Below are positions 16,917 through 25,746 of a DNA stretch of 44,758 nucleotides, in pieces. Origin of the DNA: Oligoflexia bacterium. Lineage in GTDB: Bacteria; Bdellovibrionota_B; Oligoflexia; Oligoflexales; JAGOVF01. Every line of letters begins with the position of its first letter. Positions within the stretch are counted from its first letter, which is position 1. The position numbers and the translations under genes are program-made. The notes beneath the pieces are model-generated. The model searched no databases and had not been told where the DNA came from. It saw nothing but the letters and a program-made list of their open reading frames with translations. The stretch is taken from NCBI GenBank assembly GCA_030432875.1, contig JAUILP010000026.1:1-44758 (forward strand), read 5' to 3'.

Positions 16917-17846
16917 ATGCCTGAGTCTGCAATAAAAAATTCGGGACCGAGTTTAAATACTTTGGCTCCTTTTGCTTTTCGACCTATGTCAAATCAGGGG
17001 CAAAAAATTGATGGCCGCCCGATGGGTTCTTATATTTTTGCCTATCCGACCCCACAGAAAAATCCTGATATGAGCCGCCTTTATGTTCCCGGCGATCCCC
17101 TAAAGTATATTGATTGGAAGGCTTTTGGGCGGACTGATCAACTCCTGATTCGCAGTAAAAAAGAAGAAGTTAATGCTACGGTTTATATTGGTTTGGATGG
17201 TTCTCCGTCCATGCTCTGGCCTGAAGCTGATACTCCAAGCTTAAAACCCACGGAATCAAAACTCGGAATTGCTTTTCGCGTCGCCTGCCATTTAGCTTCT
17301 TTACACGTTTATAATGGCGACCGGGTTTGCCTGGTTTTTTTTAAGGAAGGCGATTCGCTTGGCACTGGGAGGTATATTGAGCTTAAGAGCCTTAGCCAAA
17401 TTTATGATATATTTTCTTTAGGCTCATCCGATCCCCATATCATCAAAACTTTATTTTCTACGGAGAAGGTTTTTTCCTTATCAAGCTATGACATGGGTTA
17501 CTGGGTTGGCGACGCTATTGAACTTTCTTTTGGATTAGAGTTTCTGCGCCTTGCCCGCAAAGGTGTTTTTTTTCAAGCTTTATCTTCTTTAGATCTCGAT
17601 CACGCTTGGCTTAAAAAAAATGATGGCTATGCGGCAGTTGCTGATGCCAAGGCAGCCAAATATAGTGGCGCAGATTTGCTTGAAAAACAAAACTGTTTAA
17701 AACAGATCAATAGTTGGATCCAGCAAATTGCGTCCGAGGCAAAATCATCCCGAAAAATGCATTATTTACTTACGGATATGACCTTACAGAGTCTTTATTT
17801 TCAAGTTCTTATGGATCTTGCCATCATTAGACGTGCGGTATGGTGA
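16917..17846 (+). CDS. DUF58-domain protein, MoxR partner
   Basis: 309 aa, no membrane segment. The DUF58 core is clear: YVPGDPLKYIDWKAFGRTDQL (56-76, in two parts), followed by the vWA-like LDGSPSML (93-100) with Asp and two Ser in a metal-site arrangement. GAGGTTGGA upstream serves as ribosome site. Such proteins are obligate neighbours of MoxR ATPases and are thought to be their clients. Seven bases at its 3' end overlap the start of the next gene. Confidence 0.88.
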   Translation: MPESAIKNSGPSLNTLAPFAFRPMSNQGQKIDGRPMGSYIFAYPTPQKNPDMSRLYVPGDPLKYIDWKAFGRTDQLLIRSKKEEVNATVYIGLDGSPSMLWPEADTPSLKPTESKLGIAFRVACHLASLHVYNGDRVCLVFFKEGDSLGTGRYIELKSLSQIYDIFSLGSSDPHIIKTLFSTEKVFSLSSYDMGYWVGDAIELSFGLEFLRLARKGVFFQALSSLDLDHAWLKKNDGYAAVADAKAAKYSGADLLEKQNCLKQINSWIQQIASEAKSSRKMHYLLTDMTLQSLYFQVLMDLAIIRRAVW

Positions 17847-20446
17847 ATATGAATATTGCTACAGTATTTTCTCTCATCGCATTTTCTGCTTTAGCGGTTT
17901 TCAGTGTGACATTAATAATTTGGTGGTTAAAGCGAGAAAAAACCACGATGATCCGTTTCCCAATTTTATCGGTCATCAAGCAAAAGCCAAGAAGGCTAAC
18001 GGCAATTATTTGGCAAAAGCCCCCTCTTCTCAGTTTTATTTTTTTTGCTTTGGCAGGAATGGCAACGGTATTCCTTGCTTTTCGTCCTTCGGAAGAAATT
18101 CCTTCTGCGAGTGATCAAAAACAGCGGGCCCATATTTTTTTAGATCTCAGCCCTTCGATGGCTGCTTTTATCAGCGAAGAAAAACTTCACAAAGATATGC
18201 TTGGGCTAGGCGAAAAATTAGCAAAAAATTACATTTTAAGTATTAGCACATCGGCGCAGCAAAATCCTGGCAGCGAACGTGGTGAAGAAGCTTTGATGCC
18301 AGCCCTAAACAATTTGCATTTTCATCGCCCGGGACTGCGCCTCGTCAATGCCATCACCGAACACTTGTCACAGTTAGATGACATTGATCATCTATTTATT
18401 GTCTCTGATGGTGACGCTTACTCATGGCAGGGTTTTAACTGGAAAGTTCTTGCAGAAAGGCTTAAGCTTCATTTTATCGATGTGAGCGGGAGTTCAGATA
18501 AACGGAAAAATATTTATATTGAGGATATTAGCCGTGGTTTAAGGCAGGGGCAAAGTGAAGATTTTATGGTGCGCATTGCCAGAAATGTGCCGAGTACCCT
18601 TGCTGAAGCAACTCTAAAAGTAAGCAGAGCGGAAAAAACCTTATTTGAAACCAATTTCACTTTTCCTGATGATTTAAAAACTATGACTATTGATGCGAGA
18701 CTGCCTGCCATTGAAGTTTCTGATGGCAATGTGTCTGATAATGAAATTGTTTGGGAAATCAGTACCCCTTCGGATCAAGATTCCTTGGCTTTAGACAATA
18801 CTTTTGTTACCAGTGCCCATGGTCCACGAGAGCGCATCGTGATATCGGGAGGGCTTGCGGGAGAGCAGGAGCTTGCTGAACCGAGCTATTACCTACGCAA
18901 AACCCTCGAACTGTTTAACTTTGATATCGCATTATTTGAAAGCCCCTTATCTTTTAATGAAAGCGCCTACAAAGATAGGCTGAGCATTTTACTTTATGAA
19001 GATGCTTACAGTTATAAAGATGTGTGCAATATTGCTCCGCCCGGAGAAACAGAAGTGATTCTTCCCAGCTTGTGGATTGCTCCCGCCCAAAAATATACCA
19101 ACTATGGCGAATTATGTCGTTGTTCGTTAAATATCTATTTGCGGCAGAAGCCTGATGCCACAGGAAAAAGCGAATTGTGCCGCGATGTAAAATCCCGGGA
19201 AGATTTTAATACTTTGCTACGTAGCATTGGTGCCTTGCCCTTAGGGGGCAAAGTTTCAGACACTTCACAGAGTCTTGCGTGGATACTTCCTGATACAAAA
19301 ATAACTGTGTTTTCTTTACCCCTTAATCCTGATCCTATGCTGGGTTTAACCCATGGGGTTTTTCCGGTTATGATTAAGGAGCTTTTGATCGCTCAAAAAT
19401 TGTTGAGCGCAGAACGTGAGCGAAAACTTTCGACTTCCTGGCCACGCGTAGCTGATATTACGAAAATGTTTAAGGCGCAAACTGAAGATCAAAAACAAGA
19501 TAACTGGATTCATATTATGGAAAAGTCGAATATCCCTAGAGAAGAAAGTCAATTGATGGCCCAGAGTCGTTCCGAACTCCCCCCGCGCTCGCGTTTTCCT
19601 GAAGAAATGTTCTCCAGTCAGGACATTGAGGCCATGAACACAGAAAAATCTTATACACGAATTTTAAAATTTGTTGTTCTTTTCTTGATGTTCATACTTT
19701 TCATTGATGCCGTGGTAAATTTTTTAAATAAAAAAAATGAGAGGATTCCTATTCAAAATATTTTATTTATTTTGGCCTTTGCTACCTTATACAGTCCGAA
19801 GTCACAAGCTCAAGTGACCTTAAATATAATTGAAAAGGGATTTATAAAGGATGAATTTGTTTTTAGAAATTTGAAAAAGGAAATTGAAGACCGAACCAGT
19901 CTCATCATGCTGAGTAAGGCTCAAGTTTCTGGTAGTATTAATAAGAGCGAATTTGAACAGCCCTGGCTTTGGCTGATGGATGCGCATCGCTTAAATGAAT
20001 TGAAGAAAGATGATGAAGTCAATTTGCTCCTGTGGCTGCGGCGAGGCGGGTTTCTTATTGTAGAAAACAGTGAGGCGAAACTTGGGGAATTAAGCAGGAT
20101 TTTTAGAAACATCCCGGAAAGTACTAATCCCCAGGAGTGGAAAATTATTTCACCTGACCATGAACTGATGCGCAGCTTTTATTTGTTAGATGCCTTAAAC
20201 TCATGCGACCCTGGAATTTGGCAGGGATTTCATTTTGATAAAAGGCTGGCTGTTTTGGCTATTCCCGGCCATTTTTTAAGTCTGCTTAGTGATGGTTCGG
20301 GAATGAAAATTTCCCGCTGTGCTACCAATATAAATGAAGAAAAGTTGACACGAACATTTGTTAATATTTTGATGGTGGCACTGGCTACTGACTATAAAAA
20401 GGATCAGATTCATTTACCAGAAATTCTTAAGCGGCTAAGGCGATGA
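17840..20446 (+). CDS. BatA-like membrane vWA protein with C-terminal DUF4159
   Basis: 868 aa. N-terminal aerotolerance (BatA)-type pair of membrane helices (about 8-30 and 62-81), then a vWA domain with DLSPS (102-106) as the D-x-S-x-S metal site. A central part has no clear family. Around 607-655 are two more hydrophobic stretches, the second ending SQAQ like an internal signal peptide. The last 210 residues match DUF4159 (LNIIEKGFIKDEFVFRNLKKE, GGFLIVEN, DHELMRSFYLLDALNSC, KRLAVLAI). DUF4159 is usually a separate protein or a C-terminal part in deltaproteobacterial vWA operons. A membrane complex with MoxR and DUF58 is the likely setting. Confidence 0.8.
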   Translation: MVNMNIATVFSLIAFSALAVFSVTLIIWWLKREKTTMIRFPILSVIKQKPRRLTAIIWQKPPLLSFIFFALAGMATVFLAFRPSEEIPSASDQKQRAHIFLDLSPSMAAFISEEKLHKDMLGLGEKLAKNYILSISTSAQQNPGSERGEEALMPALNNLHFHRPGLRLVNAITEHLSQLDDIDHLFIVSDGDAYSWQGFNWKVLAERLKLHFIDVSGSSDKRKNIYIEDISRGLRQGQSEDFMVRIARNVPSTLAEATLKVSRAEKTLFETNFTFPDDLKTMTIDARLPAIEVSDGNVSDNEIVWEISTPSDQDSLALDNTFVTSAHGPRERIVISGGLAGEQELAEPSYYLRKTLELFNFDIALFESPLSFNESAYKDRLSILLYEDAYSYKDVCNIAPPGETEVILPSLWIAPAQKYTNYGELCRCSLNIYLRQKPDATGKSELCRDVKSREDFNTLLRSIGALPLGGKVSDTSQSLAWILPDTKITVFSLPLNPDPMLGLTHGVFPVMIKELLIAQKLLSAERERKLSTSWPRVADITKMFKAQTEDQKQDNWIHIMEKSNIPREESQLMAQSRSELPPRSRFPEEMFSSQDIEAMNTEKSYTRILKFVVLFLMFILFIDAVVNFLNKKNERIPIQNILFILAFATLYSPKSQAQVTLNIIEKGFIKDEFVFRNLKKEIEDRTSLIMLSKAQVSGSINKSEFEQPWLWLMDAHRLNELKKDDEVNLLLWLRRGGFLIVENSEAKLGELSRIFRNIPESTNPQEWKIISPDHELMRSFYLLDALNSCDPGIWQGFHFDKRLAVLAIPGHFLSLLSDGSGMKISRCATNINEEKLTRTFVNILMVALATDYKKDQIHLPEILKRLRR

Positions 20447-22746
20447 TGCCCATGGATACAAACCTAATCCTGATGACATTTGCTTTTATTGTCATTTTTT
20501 ATATGGGGTCCTTGATTTATTCATTGGGTCTGAGGCTGGGTTTGTTAGCGGCAACGGCACGTATTTTGTGGCTCCTGCCTATTTTTACTTTATTTTTTCC
20601 CAAGAGAACGGTTCAGGACCTTCAGCAAAAAATCATTTTAGAGCCCGTGCGTGTCTTTATTGATGATTCAGAGAGTATGAAAAATCATCCCAAAAATAAA
20701 AATAAGGGATCTAGTTTTTATGCTTATAGCAATGCCATAAGTAAAAAAATCAGTGCTATTTGTCTAGAAATGAGCTGTGAACCAAATATCACCTATTTAT
20801 CTCAGTTAGATCCTAGAACAAATCTTGGTTACTCCCCCATATCCTTATCATTGACAGAATGGCTTCAGGATGCGGGTAATTCTCCCTGGATTATCATGAC
20901 TGATGGTGGCGAAATGGATGCAGAAAGGCCTTTAGCGACGCTACGGGAATCTGCAAAAAATAGCAGTATTAATAACGGCCTTATTATCGCATTTGACTAT
21001 GATGTACCATTAAACAACATCACCGTGGCTAAAGTTGACCTAAGCCCCTTTGCTTTTGAGAACACAAATATAACTGCTGAAGTCTCTTTGCAGCGTGAAG
21101 GAAGTCTAAAGCCTCTTCGGATACAGCTCCAGGCAAAGCTTGCTAATGAACTCCTGGCAACTGAAGACCAGACGGCATTTGCTGAAGGTGAAAAATCACT
21201 TAAAGTAAAAATGACCTTACCACCGCTGCCTCGGGGACAGCACCTTTTAGAGATAGATTTACTTCCCACGCCCGATGAAACATTTCTGGCAGATAATACA
21301 GCGCATGAAAGTATTGAAGTGCTACCCAATACCATAGGCGTTCTTCATTTGCTGGGGAGTCCCAGTTGGGATGGGAGATTTTTACGCAGATATTTAAAAA
21401 GTGAGCCAAAGTATGATTTAATCAGTTTTTATATCTTACGGGATCCCTTTGATAGCAATCTGGTAAATGAAAGAGAACTGAGTTTAATCCCTTTTCCCGT
21501 TGACCGCTTATTTAAGCAGGAACTTTCAAGTTTTAAAGTCCTGATCATTCAAAATTTCGCATTACATCAGTTTCTACAGGTTGAATACCAGCAAAATTTG
21601 GTTAATTTTGTCAAAAATGGCGGAAGCCTTTTTTATTTAGGAGGCCCAAGAGCGTTTACAGAGCGTGATTTGGTTCAGTCGCCGCTAAAAGAAATTTTTC
21701 CCTTTACTATCGGCGATCAAAAGGCACCACCCGCTCCGAGTCAGGTGCTTTCTGATGAAACTAATTTTTTCATGGAGCCAGGTATTGGTAAAATCACCTA
21801 TAATGCCGACGTAAATTTTAAAATATCTTTAGCAGAACGTAGTCAAGGATCGCAGCTTGTCGATGCCTTGGAAGAGTGGCGTAGAATTGAAACTCCTTTA
21901 AATAAAACGAGCGGTTTCAAGGGCGTAAATTTATTTTCAGAACCCATACCGGCAAGTCATAGCACTCTTCTTCTCAATGCGGTTACTCCCCAGAATCAAA
22001 AATTGCCTCTAGCTGTCGCCTCATATCCAGGAAAGGGAAGAGCGCTTTGGCTTTTCACGGATAGCTTGTGGCGACTATCGTTTAACCAGGAATTAAAGGC
22101 ACCAAGGTCTAATTATGATCAATTTTTAAATGCCGCCATGCGCTGGCTTCTCCGTCAAGAAATGGCAAAACCTATCTTGGTTAAAAATTTTCATTTAGCT
22201 GCTAACAAAGACGGAGAATATCTTTGGAGTTTGCTCCTGAGCGGTCCAGCCGTTCGGTACCTTAAAAGTGAAAAATCTATCGATATCAAAGTTTGCGATC
22301 TTGTTCTGTCTCCAAAAGACTTTTCTGTCCAAACCGTCAGTACGACCCAGTGGTCTCTTAGTGGTAAAATTGTTTCCACCCTCAAGCCTGGGAATATTTG
22401 CACGGTAGAAATCACCATCAATGAAAAAAGTATTGGCCTAGAACAAATTTCGTATCAAGCCCCAATTGCCAAGTTGGTAAAGGACAGCGCCAATATTCCC
22501 CAAGTGCAAAAACTGAGAAATCTTGCCGAAATGACCCACGCTGAGCTTATAAGTTATAAAGATGCTTCAGATGTCAAGCTCAGTTCTTGGTTAGGGCGCT
22601 TTAAAAACGATGTGGTTTGGCATAAAAAGTCATCCCCGGAGCAAAATGAAATTCTTGATCCTTATTGGTTTTTTACCTCACCACTTGTTCTTATTTGCTT
22701 TTTAGGGCTGTTCGCTGAGGTTTGGGTGCGCAGATTACTGCGTTAG
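20443..22746 (+). CDS. Membrane vWA / inactive GATase-like protein
   Basis: 767 aa, overlapping the previous gene by four bases; an ATG two codons later (20449) is an alternative start. Two N-terminal helices (about 8-52), a vWA-like region with FIDDSESM (73-79) keeping D-x-S-x-S, an Ig-like stretch, then from about residue 295 a class I glutamine-amidotransferase-like fold (IGVLHLLGSPSWDGRFLRR, LIIQNFALHQF, NGGSLFYLGGPRAF) without the catalytic Cys at the elbow. A last helix near the C-terminus (LVLICFLGLFAEVWV). This architecture is common behind MoxR/DUF58/DUF4159 genes. It closes the operon. Confidence 0.75.
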   Translation: MMPMDTNLILMTFAFIVIFYMGSLIYSLGLRLGLLAATARILWLLPIFTLFFPKRTVQDLQQKIILEPVRVFIDDSESMKNHPKNKNKGSSFYAYSNAISKKISAICLEMSCEPNITYLSQLDPRTNLGYSPISLSLTEWLQDAGNSPWIIMTDGGEMDAERPLATLRESAKNSSINNGLIIAFDYDVPLNNITVAKVDLSPFAFENTNITAEVSLQREGSLKPLRIQLQAKLANELLATEDQTAFAEGEKSLKVKMTLPPLPRGQHLLEIDLLPTPDETFLADNTAHESIEVLPNTIGVLHLLGSPSWDGRFLRRYLKSEPKYDLISFYILRDPFDSNLVNERELSLIPFPVDRLFKQELSSFKVLIIQNFALHQFLQVEYQQNLVNFVKNGGSLFYLGGPRAFTERDLVQSPLKEIFPFTIGDQKAPPAPSQVLSDETNFFMEPGIGKITYNADVNFKISLAERSQGSQLVDALEEWRRIETPLNKTSGFKGVNLFSEPIPASHSTLLLNAVTPQNQKLPLAVASYPGKGRALWLFTDSLWRLSFNQELKAPRSNYDQFLNAAMRWLLRQEMAKPILVKNFHLAANKDGEYLWSLLLSGPAVRYLKSEKSIDIKVCDLVLSPKDFSVQTVSTTQWSLSGKIVSTLKPGNICTVEITINEKSIGLEQISYQAPIAKLVKDSANIPQVQKLRNLAEMTHAELISYKDASDVKLSSWLGRFKNDVVWHKKSSPEQNEILDPYWFFTSPLVLICFLGLFAEVWVRRLLR

Positions 22747-23043
22747 AAATTTATCTTCCCCAGTTAGACTGGCACCAGCCAAATGGTCAAATTCATAAAA
22801 CATTTATCAAAACTAATTACAAGGGTGCAAAAGGCATAGCATTGACTGCCATCATGGTACCGAAGTCAGTGAGGCAATTCGGTTTGAGCATTACCTGGTT
22901 TCTTTTTTTTTACTGCCGCTAATGGGGAAAAATTGAGCAAAAGCCTCTGAATAGTTACACTTTTTTTAATATTTGTTAATTATCCCCAGAAAAAAACCGA
23001 TAAAACCTCATGTGGTCATAATTTAAAAAAAGGTAATAAATAC
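22747..23043 (+). other. Intergenic region, no gene seen
   Basis: 297 bases. The open frames here lack a ribosome site and recognisable content. A long T run (about 22909) and A/T-rich stretch precede the next gene. AAAAAAAGG, 12 bases before the GTG of the lipoprotein, is its only possible ribosome site. Confidence 0.45.
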
Positions 23044-24240
23044 GTGAAATTCTCTCTGTCTATGATTGGGCTCAATATTTTAGTCATTGCCTGCAGCCAA
23101 AGTGATATTAAGTCAGTAGAGGAAGCAGGTACTGCGGAAGGTGTACAGACTGGTTCAAATATATGCAGTAGTAGCAGTTCGAGTAGCTCCTCGGTTACTT
23201 CCAGCTCTTCGGGCAATAGTTGCGATCCCACGGGCTCAGAAACCGGCACGGGAATAGGCTCAGAAACTGGCGTACCATTTACCTGTACTTTGGATACCGC
23301 TAGTGCCAGCGAGCTTGCCAAGCTCTATCTTGATCCCCCAGCGAGTCTCGTAAAGGGAGATACGATTACCATTGGGGTAAAAGCGAATGGACGTTTAGCG
23401 GCAAGTGATCAATTTATTGCCCCTGCTGATAAAACCCCAAAAGTAGTGGTAACCCACGCAGGGGGCACCGTAGAAGCGACTATCCCGAGTTACCAGACCC
23501 ATGGGAGTTTTAGTGTTCTCTACTACCCGTTTGGCAATCTTCCTGTAGGAGAAGTTTGTATTAAAGTGATGATGGGAACTCGCGTTGAATTGGCGCAAAA
23601 AGTCAGCGTTGCTGCCTATCAAAATATTTCTGCGGCTTTAGGGGCCTATAAGGTTGTCGCCGGAAAAAATCACCAAAAAACCTGCTCGGAGCGCTCTGAC
23701 GGTGAGACAATTCTCACTGTAGAAGTTGTCGATGCAAATGATAATCCCATTCCCAACCTCCCGCTTAAAATTGGTAACTCTGGCTTTGTAGAAGGAGATA
23801 AATTTCATGGCAATGGAGACACTGAAGATATTCAAACAGATATAATTGCAAATAACGAGCTCAAAACAGACGGAAACGGAAGATTATCTAGGGCTCTAAA
23901 ATCGCCCGTATCTGGAGGAAATGGCTATCCTAGCGCAGGCATGAATTTTCTTACTATTGCCGTAGGGGATGGTAGGCCCAGCGATATCGCCATTGGAATT
24001 TCGACGGGTTGGTGGGAAAGCTTTCGCCAGGCAATCGGTGGTAGCGTTGAAAATTTTTCTTGTGGCAATGGCGGCAACGTTTGGGGGCACTGGTCCCACA
24101 TAGTTCGCTTTAAATGGGATCCAAACGCCCAAACATTTTGTCGGGAGCACAATGATCTTGCTGGTCTAAATGGAAAAATCAATAAGCCGCTCTCGGCCCC
24201 AAGTAACCCGACACCGTGCTGGAATTTTGGACCATATTGA
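23044..24240 (+). CDS. Ser-rich Ig-like lipoprotein
   Basis: 398 aa, GTG start. Lipobox LVIAC at Cys17. Residues 42-60 are almost only serine (nine in a row, then four), a flexible linker to lift the rest off the membrane. Two Ig-like segments follow: KLYLDPPASLVKGDTITIGV and TILTVEVVDANDNPIPNLPL with TDGNGRLSRALKSP, the second resembling Big-1/invasin-type repeats. The C-terminal 80 residues contain several Trp and Cys (GWWESFRQ, GGNVWGHWSH, CWNFGPY). Exact role unknown; surface or periplasmic exposure is expected. Confidence 0.7.
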   Translation: MKFSLSMIGLNILVIACSQSDIKSVEEAGTAEGVQTGSNICSSSSSSSSSVTSSSSGNSCDPTGSETGTGIGSETGVPFTCTLDTASASELAKLYLDPPASLVKGDTITIGVKANGRLAASDQFIAPADKTPKVVVTHAGGTVEATIPSYQTHGSFSVLYYPFGNLPVGEVCIKVMMGTRVELAQKVSVAAYQNISAALGAYKVVAGKNHQKTCSERSDGETILTVEVVDANDNPIPNLPLKIGNSGFVEGDKFHGNGDTEDIQTDIIANNELKTDGNGRLSRALKSPVSGGNGYPSAGMNFLTIAVGDGRPSDIAIGISTGWWESFRQAIGGSVENFSCGNGGNVWGHWSHIVRFKWDPNAQTFCREHNDLAGLNGKINKPLSAPSNPTPCWNFGPY

Positions 24241-24268
24241 GGGGACTCCCAAAGATCACTTGTATCAA

Positions 24269-24287
24269 ATCATAACACCATTATGAT
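24269..24287. terminator. Putative hairpin between convergent genes
   Basis: ATCATAA (24269-24275) and TTATGAT (24281-24287) pair perfectly around a five-base loop. It lies between the convergent lipoprotein and AAA_14 genes, where a shared terminator is expected, but T-runs are weak. Confidence 0.4.
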
Positions 24288-24308
24288 ACTTTAGGACTCG
24301 CTAAGGTC

Positions 24309-25490
24309 TTATCCAATCGCCTTAATTATGAATTTTTTTAAATGCGCCAAGGGAACCTGGTTGTCCAGGGTAAATTTGCCTTCTTGATGACAAACAACCA
24401 GATTGATAATTTGGTTCTTAAATACTTTTCTTACTTCGGGAAAGTCTGCAAGATTTCTTGTTTTTTGGGGGCTGACCTTGGCTTCAATAAATAAAAATTT
24501 ATTAGGATTTAATTGAAGGAGAAAATCTATTTCCTCGCCATCGCGAGAGCGCCAATGGTAAATTTGATATCCAAATTGAAAATTTAAATTGAGTTTGAAT
24601 AGTTCTGAAAAAACTAGATTTTCAAACAAAGCGCCTTGTTGGGGAGATGTTATGATCGGCTCAGCAGAAGTCCACCCCTGAAGTCTGGAAGCAAGGCCAG
24701 TATCGAGAAAATAGACCTTGGGGGATTTGGTAAGGCGCGATGATAAATTTGATGAGAAGGGAGGGACCAGTACGATTATATGCATGCGCTGCAAAACAGA
24801 AGTCCATTCTTTAATGGTTTTACTATCCACACCGACTTCAGATGCCAAATGCGCTAAATCAAGGAGGCAGCCTGTACGTCCGGCCAGGAGTTTGATGAAC
24901 TTTAAGAATTCATGGCTTTTTTGAATACCGGCAGAAAGAATAATATCTTTTTCTACATAACTATTAATGTAATCATCAAGATATTTTTTGGGGTTGCGAT
25001 GGCTGGTAGCGTGCAGCTCTGGCCAGCCGCCTTTAAATATAATATCTTGAATGGAAGACTCTTTTGCAGCGAGTATCTCGGTAACCGTTAAAGTATTCAT
25101 GTCAAAAAAACTGGCTCTCCCGGCCATGCTTTCTTTTACGTTTCTATCCATCAAAATTTGATTTGATCCTGTTAGCCGTATAATTGTTTGCGGATTACGC
25201 TTTGCCTCTTGTTTGTAAAGATCGGCCTTGCGTTTTAATGAAGGGAAAAGTGCTGGTGCGTATTGCGCTTCATCAATAAAAAGTTTGTGCGTATTAAATT
25301 GACTTAAGAATAATTCAGGATCATTTTGTGCCAGCTGTCGTAGAGAGGGGTCATCCAGGGATAACTCTTTAAACTCAGGGTCCAGATGTAATATCAAGCT
25401 TGATTTCCCACATTGCCGTGGGCCACGAATAACTTGAATAGCATCGGTATTGGTTGCGATAGAATCTGAAATATCTCTTTTTATCCACAT
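24309..25490 (-). CDS. AAA_14 / DUF4143 ATPase
   Basis: About 393 aa from the ATG at 25490 (a TTG three codons earlier is possible but lacks support). Walker A GPRQCGKS sits near residues 23-30 and Walker B KLFIDEAQYAP near 90; the sensor region is IIRLTGSNQILM. The C-terminal half is DUF4143: a helical or winged part (VGVDSKTIKEWTSVLQRM), PKVYFLDTGLASRL, GALFENLVFSELFK, HWRSRDGEEIDFLL and FIEAKVS. The last motifs (E..D-x-E-x-K) resemble restriction-nuclease-like residues. Such genes occur sporadically and move between genomes; function is poorly known. Here it abuts a truncated TetR gene, and its promoter lies at the junction. Confidence 0.88.
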   Translation of the reverse strand: MWIKRDISDSIATNTDAIQVIRGPRQCGKSSLILHLDPEFKELSLDDPSLRQLAQNDPELFLSQFNTHKLFIDEAQYAPALFPSLKRKADLYKQEAKRNPQTIIRLTGSNQILMDRNVKESMAGRASFFDMNTLTVTEILAAKESSIQDIIFKGGWPELHATSHRNPKKYLDDYINSYVEKDIILSAGIQKSHEFLKFIKLLAGRTGCLLDLAHLASEVGVDSKTIKEWTSVLQRMHIIVLVPPFSSNLSSRLTKSPKVYFLDTGLASRLQGWTSAEPIITSPQQGALFENLVFSELFKLNLNFQFGYQIYHWRSRDGEEIDFLLQLNPNKFLFIEAKVSPQKTRNLADFPEVRKVFKNQIINLVVCHQEGKFTLDNQVPLAHLKKFIIKAIG

Positions 25491-25498
25491 AATTGGCA

Positions 25499-25527
25499 AT
25501 TATGGACTAATAGTCCTTTTTTGTCAA
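25499..25527 (-). promoter_or_regulatory. Strong promoter with internal palindrome, leaderless ATPase mRNA predicted
   Basis: On the minus strand TTGACA (25527-25522) and CATAAT (25504-25499) are 17 bases apart, near consensus. Within and beside the spacer lies GGACT-ATT-AGTCC (25504-25516), a possible operator. Only eight bases separate the -10 box from the ATG, so the transcript should start at or within two bases of the start codon. Confidence 0.65.
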
Positions 25528-25746
25528 GAAATATTTGATAGGTTCATTGCTGCGATTGAACCCTGCGTTAAGGAAGCTCAGGAATCGGGGGATCTCACCC
25601 TTTCTATCGATGCAAAGACACTGACCGAATTACTTCATGCGACTTTTTATGGTTCATTAACAAGAGCGAAAAGCATACAAGATCACAAGCAAGGTAAATT
25701 CATTATGCAAACACTCATTAACTCACTAGGAAAAATTAAGAAATGA
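25520..25746 (+). pseudogene. TetR-family regulator remnant, C-terminal part only
   Basis: From about 25520 the plus strand reads QEIFDRFIAAIEPCVKEAQE and then TLTELLHATFYGSLTRA, a typical C-terminal ligand/dimer domain of TetR regulators. The DNA-binding N-terminus (about 120 residues) is missing: upstream of 25520 the frame runs into the divergent AAA_14 promoter and coding sequence. The frame still ends on a normal stop that overlaps the ATG of the SDR gene, the original operon join. Thus a tetR-SDR pair has lost the front of tetR. Confidence 0.75.

Noticed and set aside
22722-22922. Plus-strand open frame of 66 codons overlapping the end of the vWA gene
   Set aside because: No ribosome site and no protein-like features.
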